A DNA stretch of 64,000 nucleotides from Kiritimatiellia bacterium (lineage in GTDB: Bacteria; Verrucomicrobiota; Kiritimatiellia; UBA8416; JADHWI01): NCBI GenBank assembly GCA_030744755.1, contig JASLPY010000018.1:1-64000 (forward strand), in the 5' to 3' direction. Below are positions 51,333 through 58,856 of the stretch, in pieces. The notes below the pieces were generated by a model that was not told the origin of the DNA, searched no databases, and worked only from the letters and a program-made list of their open reading frames with translations. Within the stretch, counting starts at the first letter, position 1. Every line of letters starts with the position of its first letter. A program made the position numbers and the translations under genes.

Positions 51333-52318
51333 GCTGAGCCTCCATCTTTTGACGTTTCACTGGAAGCTTGCTTGCGTGGATATCTTTCATCGAAATAGTA
51401 GAAGAAGCGCGGCAGAGTGTTCACGTCCTCTTTGAGGACAAAGACTCGCTTTGTTCTGAGGATCTGAGAAACATTGCTGTGTTCATCGAGAACATTGCCA
51501 AACTTACGCGCACCCGTAGGGCATACCTCCTGGCAGGCAGGAAGCTTGCCGGCGCGTGTTCTTTGAAGGCAGAAGTGACATTTCTCAATGACGCCCTTCT
51601 TGCGTGGCCTGTTGGACAGATAGTTCATGTTTGGGTTGACGTCTTTCTTTGTCAGTCCCGGTTCTGTGAAGTTGAATCTCCGGGCCCAGTATGGGCAAGC
51701 TGCCTGGCAGTACCGGCATCCAATGCACCAATCGTAATCAATGACCGTAACTCCGTCATCTTGCTGCCATGTGGCCTGAATAGGGCAAACCTTTACGCAG
51801 GGCGCGTTTTTGCACTGGTGACACTGAACCGGCATGTAGTAATGACTGTCCGCAGGGACAGATGCTCTGTTGTAATGATGGTTGCTTTTCTCGATATCCA
51901 ATGTGCCGTGCGGCATTTCCAGTACGCGGATATACTGAATCTCAGGTGAGCGGCTCTGATTGTTTTCCGCCACACAGGCGTGCACACATTTGCGGCAGCC
52001 AATACAGCGACTTAGGTTCAGGGCATAAACAAATTCGACGCCATCCAGTGGTTTGAGATCTCGAATATCGGGTCGTAATTGATATCGCTTCTCAACATCG
52101 TCGGCGATTCGAGCAAGAGCCTTCTCTATATCGGACTCCGACATTTCGCAATAATGTTTCTGGATAAAGGAATCGATATTTCCCAAATCCCCGGGTTCAA
52201 GATCCAGAAGCGGTTTAAGTGATGTCGCCAGTGCCAACATTCCGCTGGAAGCCAGCAGACCGCTTCGCAGAAAGCTTCTTCGGGACTGATTTGATCCATT
52301 GTTTTCTGAATCAGTCAT
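51329..52318 (-). CDS. Four-cluster ferredoxin-type Fe-S subunit, Tat-exported (NrfC/PsrB-like)
   Basis: 329 residues from the ATG at 52318, whose first base is the last base of the preceding stop (TGATG). The twin-arginine signal is SRRSFLRSGLLASSG. Four 4Fe-4S motifs are visible: CIGCRKCVHAC near 112, CHQCKNAPCVKVC near 168, CIGCRYCQAACPYWARRF near 200, and CHFC with ACQEVC near 245. It links the NrfD-type membrane subunit to periplasmic cytochromes. The order tetrahaem - Fe-S - NrfD - octahaem is that of a complete electron path. Confidence 0.9.
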   Translation of the reverse strand: MTDSENNGSNQSRRSFLRSGLLASSGMLALATSLKPLLDLEPGDLGNIDSFIQKHYCEMSESDIEKALARIADDVEKRYQLRPDIRDLKPLDGVEFVYALNLSRCIGCRKCVHACVAENNQSRSPEIQYIRVLEMPHGTLDIEKSNHHYNRASVPADSHYYMPVQCHQCKNAPCVKVCPIQATWQQDDGVTVIDYDWCIGCRYCQAACPYWARRFNFTEPGLTKKDVNPNMNYLSNRPRKKGVIEKCHFCLQRTRAGKLPACQEVCPTGARKFGNVLDEHSNVSQILRTKRVFVLKEDVNTLPRFFYYFDERYPRKQASSETSKDGGSA

Positions 52319-52977
52319 CAATGAGCTCCTTCTGTATCTGACAGTATCCACTGTGTCAGGGGGCTGTCCTCAGTAGCATGGGCGATTGATGGCTCTCCCA
52401 TCCTCAAGGTATGTGGGGAAGGCAAAGGTTTCATGCGAAGGTATGCGGGGCTGTGCGGGTTGTGGCATTCTACGCATTTCAGCCTGGTGTTTCCTGCGGC
52501 ATGCGGTTGCCACGATCCCATGGTGCGGCCATGAATTCCTCTGTTCCAATCTTTGAATGTGGTCCCATGACATTTGGCGCAGAGCTGTTCAGATTGGTCG
52601 TAGCTCACTGTCATTTCCCCATAAATCGTTAGACGATTGCGGTCAGCTTTGGCGTGGCAGTTAAAGCAGCGGCTATTTCTGCCATGGTTCAGCTTAATGT
52701 CTACATGCTGAAAGGCTCTGTTCGGTGTCTTGTCCAACGATTTGAATATCCTGTGACAATCGTTGCAGTCGCGGTCATAACCGCCCAGATGTACCATCGG
52801 AGGGTCACTCAATCTGGTGCGAATGGGGGCGGTTGAAATATCCTCTTTGCTCACATTGGCCACGCTTGCATATGGGATTCGCTCGTCTTGCGGGTCAGCT
52901 ATGAACCATGTTGTGCAGGCGACAAACACCAGGACTATAACGGGTGAAATATCAATATTGTCCCTATTCCTCGCCAT
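52318..52977 (-). CDS. Membrane-anchored tetrahaem c-type cytochrome
   Basis: 219 residues. One N-terminal membrane helix (SPVIVLVFVACTTWFIA, residues 11-27) has no obvious cleavage site, so it acts as an anchor. Four CxxCH sites lie at C71, C104, C133 and C168, with extra histidines (HVDIKLNHGR, HNPHSP) as likely second ligands. It resembles small cytochrome c3/NrfB-type electron carriers. It is the first gene of the haem operon, immediately downstream of the divergent control region. Confidence 0.85.
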   Translation of the reverse strand: MARNRDNIDISPVIVLVFVACTTWFIADPQDERIPYASVANVSKEDISTAPIRTRLSDPPMVHLGGYDRDCNDCHRIFKSLDKTPNRAFQHVDIKLNHGRNSRCFNCHAKADRNRLTIYGEMTVSYDQSEQLCAKCHGTTFKDWNRGIHGRTMGSWQPHAAGNTRLKCVECHNPHSPAYLRMKPLPSPHTLRMGEPSIAHATEDSPLTQWILSDTEGAH

Positions 52978-53313
52978 CAGTTCTTTCCTTTCACCACATA
53001 AACCGGCAAATCAGCACTGCAATACCGGAATCTATGACGCAATAACAACAGCACCAATTTAAATGGAAGCCGAAGGCCAAATCCATCAACAAAACAGGGA
53101 TATATCTACGTACGATAGGACATACATACTGGGACATGTCACTTCTCCTGACATGTGCAGTCCTAATCAGCAGAAACTAGGGTAGTTGGCAGGAGTAGGT
53201 TTGGGCTCCGAGATCGAGACAGCACGAAACAGATATTTCGCAATTTCTGTTGCAATAGTGAAATCCCGGCTCCATCATGCCCAAAAGTGGGCAAATAAAG
53301 ATAGGTAGCTGGT
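52978..53313. promoter_or_regulatory. Divergent control region of the haem operon and Rrf2 gene
   Basis: 336 bases, AT-rich compared with the sugar genes, without a coding frame. It contains the perfect dyad listed separately and a second, weaker one (AACAGA at 53228-53233 and TCTGTT at 53246-53251, 12 bases apart). Promoters for both directions must lie here, and I cannot place them with confidence. Confidence 0.5.
53134..53156. promoter_or_regulatory. Perfect 8-7-8 dyad, candidate operator
   Basis: ACATGTCA (53134-53141) and TGACATGT (53149-53156) are exact reverse complements around CTTCTCC. The 23-base length fits a dimeric regulator such as the divergent Rrf2 protein or a CRP/FNR-type protein. 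No T run follows on either strand, which speaks against a terminator. Confidence 0.5.
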
Positions 53314-53871
53314 ATGGTCAAGTGGTCTTTAGCCGTGTCGCTGGCGTTTCATTCGATGGCTTTATTGGCTGATAAGGAAGGCGAGACAGTTACTGTTGAG
53401 TCTATGGGCAAGACGCTTAAGGTTTCCACTGATCATCTTTCCAAGGTTCTGCAGAGGCTCGGGAAATCTGATCTGGTTAAGTCTGTTCGAGGTCCGCAAG
53501 GCGGATACTCCTTTGTTTCTGATCCGGCCAACATATCTTTGCTCGATATTTATGAGTGCATCGAAGGGCGGTATACGTGTAGCGAGTGCATGCTTCACAT
53601 TGACGGGTGTGGTAGCGAGAGGTGCATCTTTGGTGATATTGTGGGGCATGTGAACAGGATTCTTGCCGATTACTTGTCTAAGACTACGCTGTCCGATGTG
53701 GTGTCGGGCAAGAGTGCGCGTTTATCAGGGCCGCTTGTAGGACTTTCCTTTTCCGGGATGTCGGATACAGGCCCTGATACAGGTCTGAAGGTGCATGCAG
53801 AGAATCGCCGGGAGATCGCGCGGACTCCGTCTCTCCCAAACGTGCCGAATAACGCCTCGCCGCCCGCCTGA
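53314..53871 (+). CDS. Rrf2-family transcription regulator, cysteine-rich (NsrR/IscR-like)
   Basis: 185 residues. The winged helix-turn-helix (residues 1-75) has the Rrf2 features ESMGKTLKVSTDHLSKVLQRL and VRGPQGGYSFVSDP. A cysteine cluster follows, C82, C89, C92, C99 and C104 (ECIEGRYTCSECMLHIDGCG, then SERC), which can bind an Fe-S cluster as in NsrR (NO sensor) and IscR. The C-terminal 60 residues are Pro/Ser-rich and look disordered. Divergence from the octahaem operon across a dyad-containing region suggests that it senses NO or redox state and controls that operon. Confidence 0.85.
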   Translation: MVKWSLAVSLAFHSMALLADKEGETVTVESMGKTLKVSTDHLSKVLQRLGKSDLVKSVRGPQGGYSFVSDPANISLLDIYECIEGRYTCSECMLHIDGCGSERCIFGDIVGHVNRILADYLSKTTLSDVVSGKSARLSGPLVGLSFSGMSDTGPDTGLKVHAENRREIARTPSLPNVPNNASPPA

Positions 53872-53961
53872 CAACTGGCCTACAGAGCTGACCGTTGAGA
53901 ATTCTCCACAGTTTACCTGTCCCCTATCCCCGGCAACAAACCCCGTATGGCGATCATGTCT

Positions 53962-56952
53962 TCAGTCGGCGTTGATCCGGTAAACGGCCCTGTTTCCCTC
54001 GATCTCGCAAAACACCGCCTCCATCATGCCGTTTCTGTGTTTCAGCTGCTTGCCGCTCCGCCGCAGGACCACGCCCTTAGGCTCAAGTACCTCGAACGCT
54101 ACGCTTTTGCCGGCGAGGGTCAGGTTGATCGCATTCTTATCCATCCCGACCTTCGTCTCGTCTTTACCATCGAAGACCAGCACCGGATAATAGACGCGTA
54201 CCGCATCCACGCCCGCCAAAGTCGCAGTATCCTCGACAGTCACGCCGTCTTTGTCGATTGTGACGTTCTGGCTCGCGCCCGAGTAGGTCACTTGGAACCG
54301 CACGCGCTGCGGTGTCTCCTCCAGCACCGTAACTTCCCGCGTGGTACCTTTGCACTCCGCCAGCTTCGTCCACTTACCGTTGACACGCCACGCGGGTCCC
54401 ACAGCCAGAAACGCGTCCTCGCCACTGAAGTGCGGTGCGCATCCATCCGATGGGCCTAGCTGCGGATGTCCCTTTTTCAGGTGGATGCGCAGCAACCCGG
54501 TCGGATTGTACTTATGGTCCGCGGTCGGGTCGTACTCGACGTAGTTGCCGCTCGCATTGGCAAAGACCTTGTGAAACGGATCCAGAATGGGAACCACAAA
54601 CCCACCCACATCGGCGGGAGCCGGTTTCTCGGCAATGTTGTCATCGGAGAACTGCCACGCCTGGGCCAGCATGCTCATCGCCAGCATGTTGTAGCAGGTA
54701 TGAACAGAGTACCGTTCATAACCGTGTTTCGCCTCGATGGGATAACGGTTCTTGACGATGTAGCCGGAGCCGTCGGAGCGAATCCAGTTTTTGATCGATG
54801 ACAGGGACAGGTGTGCCGCACGCTTGAACGCGCCGGCCTCCACCATTCTACCCGCCTTGGCATAGGCTGAAGCATAGATTTCGAAGATGACTGCTTGCTC
54901 GGCTTCGTTCCAGATGTGGTGACTGCTGCGGTACCCGGTTGGGAGCTCTCCGAACGGAGACTGCATAAACAGTGAGGTCCAGGCGCCGCGCCAGAGAATG
55001 TCCCTGTAGGTGGTATGCAGGAAGGAGTTGTAGCCGCGCTGGAGCATGCCGGTGAGGTAATGCCGGGAGAAGAGATCGTATGGCAATGGGTTCCCATTCT
55101 CATTGTACATCCCATGTGGCGAAAAATTGGGCAACTGCATGGTCATGCAGTAGTCCACATACCAGGGATCGGCAAGACCATGCTTAACCCGTCCCCATTC
55201 CCCGGCGACGTTGACCAGGTTCCAGTTGTTGGCGAAGTGAGAAGCATAAGTCTTGTAGAAACCTCTGTGGTCGGAGGGAGAGAGCGGTTTGCGGTAGACA
55301 TTGTACCGGCTGGGATCAATCTGCTTCAGATGCGTCTGCCATGCTTCCTTGCGCAGGTCAGAAACGACCTCATCAAATAACTCATAGGCGAACACAATCG
55401 GCCATGTGAAAAAGTCGCCATGTGAGCCCGGTGCCTTCCCGGCCGCCATATCCGCCAGCGCCGCGTCCAACGCCTTCATCCCGCTTTCTATGACTTCTCT
55501 TTCAATTGGATAACCGGTCTTGGCCAGCACAGCGACGCTGTGAGCATAGCAGGGTGTCGTGAAGTATTTCTCCACTTTCTCAACCGGGTCGATGATTCGC
55601 CCCTCTTCATTCTGATATTGGTGCATCGCTTTGACTTGCCCGGCGATCACCTCGAGGTAGTCTTTCTTCTTGAGATTGGTCGCAGAGATAGACAGGCCAT
55701 TCTGATTTCTAAGGAAAGCATTGATCTGCTCGTTCAACGGATGGTCGCGACTCGTTAGAGCCCTGTCCTTCACGACGATCGGCGGCAGCATCTGGCTTTG
55801 GCCAGGAAGTGCAGCCTGGATCTTCTCGGGTGTGATCACCCCCTCTTTGACCAGCTGGTACACCTGCCCGCCCGCTGCCAGAAACGGTCCGACGGCATAC
55901 TCCTGTGTGGTCCTTGGGTGTGATGGCCGCGGCTGAGCATCCACGGGCTGCACCCAACCCAGGAGGCCGTTGGGGTGAACCGCGCTTACCAATGCGTTCC
56001 AACCGCGAATAACCACTGGTAGGTACTCGTCCCGGTCCAGGATACCCTCCCGAACGCCCCAGGTAAAGCCGGCAGTAAAGAAGGCCGTGCCGCTGCTTTC
56101 GGGCATAGTATAATGCCGGGGATCACCCAGGTTGGACCGCCAGAATCCGTCAGCGCCCTGGCGCGAAGCCAGCGATTTGGCCATGCGGCGGTAGAGCTCT
56201 ACATAGCGCCTGTAACTCGGATCGTCCTTGGGCAGATGCTTGATGACTCTCGGCAGCCCGCCAAACACCCAGCCGTTTCCGCGCGACCATAGGATCTTCC
56301 GGCCGCATGGCGATTTCTTCCCAATGTAGCCGGGATCGCGATAGTAGAGATCTTCATCCCTATCATAGATCTTGTCGGTCACATCCCAGAACGCACCGTT
56401 CAGCATGTCCAGGTATTGTCGGTCACCCGTTGCTTTGTGCAACATCGCCAGCACCGGCGCGCCGTACAGAGAATCGGCGTAAACCGGCTTGTCCCATGGA
56501 CCGGGCGCATGTCCGTACCAGACCTTCGCCTCTGCCGGTGAGTAGGGAATCTTCTCTTTCAACGCCGCGATCGTGGGGGCAATCTTCTTCGGATCCGGAT
56601 CCATCAGGTTGAGTTCGGCCCACGTCATCGTACAGAACAGTCGGTTGAACCCGGATTTCTCGTGACCTACCTGCCACTGATGCTTCCGGGCCCATTCCTG
56701 GGCCTGCGTCAGATATGCAGGCTCACCCGTGGCGTGATATGCCTCCATCACACCGCTGTACCACGTTGCGCGGATCCAGTTGCGGTCGGTCTCGCGATAA
56801 GGATTGTCCCTGGTGTAATCATTCACCTTGCGCATGATGCCGAGGATCTCGTCCTGCGCAAAGATATCATCCGGCATTCCATCTTGCGCAGTCAGCGAAC
56901 GTGAAAAAGTGAGCGCTACCCCCGCTGCAAATAGCAGTTTCTCCATCTTCAT
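53962..56952 (-). CDS. GH105-like unsaturated glycuronyl hydrolase fused to a large unknown module
   Basis: 996 residues with a signal peptide (MEKLLFAAGVALTFSRSLTA region). Residues about 30-390 resemble GH105/YteR enzymes, which hydrolyse unsaturated uronic acids left by lyases: WIRATWYSGVMEAYHATGEP, VWYGHAPGPWDKPVYADSLY with the expected Asp, ILWSRGNGWVFGGLPRV and GTAFFTAGFTWGVREGIL. Residues about 410-996 form a second helical then beta-rich part (YAHSVAVLAKTGYPIE, GDFFTWPIVFAYELFDE, ending with a sandwich) that I cannot name. It might be another glycosidase barrel. Start chosen at ATG 56952 after AGGGG. It is next to a sulfatase, consistent with sulfated, uronic-acid-rich polysaccharide. 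Confidence 0.75.
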   Translation of the reverse strand: MKMEKLLFAAGVALTFSRSLTAQDGMPDDIFAQDEILGIMRKVNDYTRDNPYRETDRNWIRATWYSGVMEAYHATGEPAYLTQAQEWARKHQWQVGHEKSGFNRLFCTMTWAELNLMDPDPKKIAPTIAALKEKIPYSPAEAKVWYGHAPGPWDKPVYADSLYGAPVLAMLHKATGDRQYLDMLNGAFWDVTDKIYDRDEDLYYRDPGYIGKKSPCGRKILWSRGNGWVFGGLPRVIKHLPKDDPSYRRYVELYRRMAKSLASRQGADGFWRSNLGDPRHYTMPESSGTAFFTAGFTWGVREGILDRDEYLPVVIRGWNALVSAVHPNGLLGWVQPVDAQPRPSHPRTTQEYAVGPFLAAGGQVYQLVKEGVITPEKIQAALPGQSQMLPPIVVKDRALTSRDHPLNEQINAFLRNQNGLSISATNLKKKDYLEVIAGQVKAMHQYQNEEGRIIDPVEKVEKYFTTPCYAHSVAVLAKTGYPIEREVIESGMKALDAALADMAAGKAPGSHGDFFTWPIVFAYELFDEVVSDLRKEAWQTHLKQIDPSRYNVYRKPLSPSDHRGFYKTYASHFANNWNLVNVAGEWGRVKHGLADPWYVDYCMTMQLPNFSPHGMYNENGNPLPYDLFSRHYLTGMLQRGYNSFLHTTYRDILWRGAWTSLFMQSPFGELPTGYRSSHHIWNEAEQAVIFEIYASAYAKAGRMVEAGAFKRAAHLSLSSIKNWIRSDGSGYIVKNRYPIEAKHGYERYSVHTCYNMLAMSMLAQAWQFSDDNIAEKPAPADVGGFVVPILDPFHKVFANASGNYVEYDPTADHKYNPTGLLRIHLKKGHPQLGPSDGCAPHFSGEDAFLAVGPAWRVNGKWTKLAECKGTTREVTVLEETPQRVRFQVTYSGASQNVTIDKDGVTVEDTATLAGVDAVRVYYPVLVFDGKDETKVGMDKNAINLTLAGKSVAFEVLEPKGVVLRRSGKQLKHRNGMMEAVFCEIEGNRAVYRINAD

Positions 56953-57070
56953 CCGTCCCCTGCTCTCTACCTTCCAATTCATTCTGATTATCTGTGCTAA
57001 ATCATTGGTTCCACACGCCTACATAGTTGAATAGCCGATCCCGTCGTCGGAATTCTTGTTGCGTACGCGG

Positions 57071-58747
57071 TCATTCCGTTACGTTTGTCCAGTTACGCAT
57101 GACAACCTTTTCTGCTTCGGATTTCGGGGAATGTTTACGCCATGTATTCATCTTTGAGTAGATCCTTGTTCTTTCCTTGGTAATCTCGTGTTTCATCAGG
57201 CTCTCATTAAGTTTTTCCAGCAGCTTCTTTTTCTTTGCCTCAAAATCCGCGGGTTTCTGCACCTTGAGCTTTGCCAGGTCTTTCCGAAAGCCATCCCTGG
57301 ACCGCTCGCTGAACTCATCCATGGTCTCATATAGCGCCCGGTAAACGTCTTCGATTCTTCCTCCATTTACCTCGTCGATATATCGCTGACGAACAGCATC
57401 CATAGCGGCCGCTTTTTCCGGCATGGATGAAGCCAGGTCCTGTTCTTCACGGTAATCCGTTTTGACATTATACAGTCTGACTTCCCCTGAGCTGAGATGA
57501 CGCATGAGTTTGTAATCGCCGATACGTATGGAACTGATCGGTGGATGGTAATGGCAGGGGTAGTGATGAATAATGCCCGGCGCGGCGCGCTTGACTCTGC
57601 CCTTATTGCCGTTCTCAAAAACATCACGAAGACTGCCGCCATCTATGCCGCCAGGGAGCGGGGCCTTGCTGCCGGCAAGGTCGTGGAACGTGGGAAGGAA
57701 ATCCCACTGAACAATGGGTACATCGCATTCGGAGCCCCCTTTGATGCCGGGCCCGGCAACTATTGTGGGCACGCGTATGCCGCCCTCAAAAATCGAGCGC
57801 TTGCCTTCCTGAAGAGGGCCGTTGAAACTGCGTTTTTCGCCGTTGATCTCTACTTTCCGGGAATGTCCGCCGCCGTTGTCAGACGTGAAGATAATATAGG
57901 TGTTGTCAAGCTCTCCCCTTGCTTTAAGAGCGTCAATGATGGCGCTCATGTTCAGGTCCATCTCCTCAACCATAGCGCAATATCTAGAATCGGGGGCACC
58001 ATCTGACCGTTTATCTCCCTGCGTCTCTTTTCCTTTGTCCATGGCGGCCCATCTTTCATTGACACGCTCAATGGCTTTTTCGGTAGCCATGTGAGGAATG
58101 TGCGCAGCGTAGTGAGAGACCATCATGAAGAAAGGCTGCTTGCCCGCGTAGCGGTTGATAAAATCTACGGAACTTCTCTTGAGTGAGTAAAGTCGCTTCG
58201 GGTCGTCTGGCGGAAAGGGAGTCTTCTTTTTCGGGTCCCAGTAGGAACCATGCCCGTTGCCGTTGCCACCGGGATCACCAGGCTGCTCATCTGTAACATC
58301 ATAGCCGATCGCATCAAACCTCCCCAGGACGCTGCAGCCTTTGCCGAACATCGCGGTTATGTAATTCCCTCCCGATCCTTTTAAAACCCGCGCCATGGAG
58401 ATTTCATCCCCGTAGCCGTCCGGGCGCTGTTTTCTGGAGAGGACATCGAAAACGTTGCGGCATTGAAGACGTGCGGAAGATTTGCCGAACTGGATGCTCA
58501 ATCGAGAACCGGTGCAGGTAGGAGTGGGCGAGTAGGCGGCGGTGAAACGCGTGCCCATTTCAGCGAGACGGTCCAGGCCCGGGGTCTGGATAAACCTGTG
58601 TTTCGTGCTCGGATCGGAGTCCATCATCTGCACTGACGTGTCAGCATAGCCGAGGTCGTCTGCGTAGAAAATGATGAAATTGGGTGGTCTAGCGGCGGCG
58701 ACGTGAGTCGCAAAAGCAACAAGTGTGAGGCTGACTATTCCTTTCAT
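57071..58747 (-). CDS. Type I sulfatase with an unusual active-site motif
   Basis: 558 residues with a signal peptide (IVSLTLVAFATHVAAA). The alkaline-phosphatase-like fold shows metal ligands D30-D31 (FIIFYADDLGYAD), HYAAHIPH near 217 and FTSDNGGGHSRK near 290. The formylglycine motif reads C78-T-G-S-R instead of the usual C-x-P/A-S-R. The Cys and Arg needed for maturation and catalysis remain, but the third position is Gly. A maturase (FGE or anSME) must be elsewhere; the SUMF1-like protein at 42-44.7 kb is frameshifted and probably not it. The C-terminus (about 450-558) is a lysine-rich helical extension. It removes sulfate from polysaccharides outside the cytoplasm. Confidence 0.85.
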   Translation of the reverse strand: MKGIVSLTLVAFATHVAAARPPNFIIFYADDLGYADTSVQMMDSDPSTKHRFIQTPGLDRLAEMGTRFTAAYSPTPTCTGSRLSIQFGKSSARLQCRNVFDVLSRKQRPDGYGDEISMARVLKGSGGNYITAMFGKGCSVLGRFDAIGYDVTDEQPGDPGGNGNGHGSYWDPKKKTPFPPDDPKRLYSLKRSSVDFINRYAGKQPFFMMVSHYAAHIPHMATEKAIERVNERWAAMDKGKETQGDKRSDGAPDSRYCAMVEEMDLNMSAIIDALKARGELDNTYIIFTSDNGGGHSRKVEINGEKRSFNGPLQEGKRSIFEGGIRVPTIVAGPGIKGGSECDVPIVQWDFLPTFHDLAGSKAPLPGGIDGGSLRDVFENGNKGRVKRAAPGIIHHYPCHYHPPISSIRIGDYKLMRHLSSGEVRLYNVKTDYREEQDLASSMPEKAAAMDAVRQRYIDEVNGGRIEDVYRALYETMDEFSERSRDGFRKDLAKLKVQKPADFEAKKKKLLEKLNESLMKHEITKERTRIYSKMNTWRKHSPKSEAEKVVMRNWTNVTE

Positions 58748-58856
58748 CTTTCTTCATCCGCCTTGCCGTATTCTTCAGTTGATAAGTAATCGCTTTTCGG
58801 CTGGCACTGGCACCCGCCCGTTGAGGCGCGCGATAGTTGCGATATACATTTGCCTG

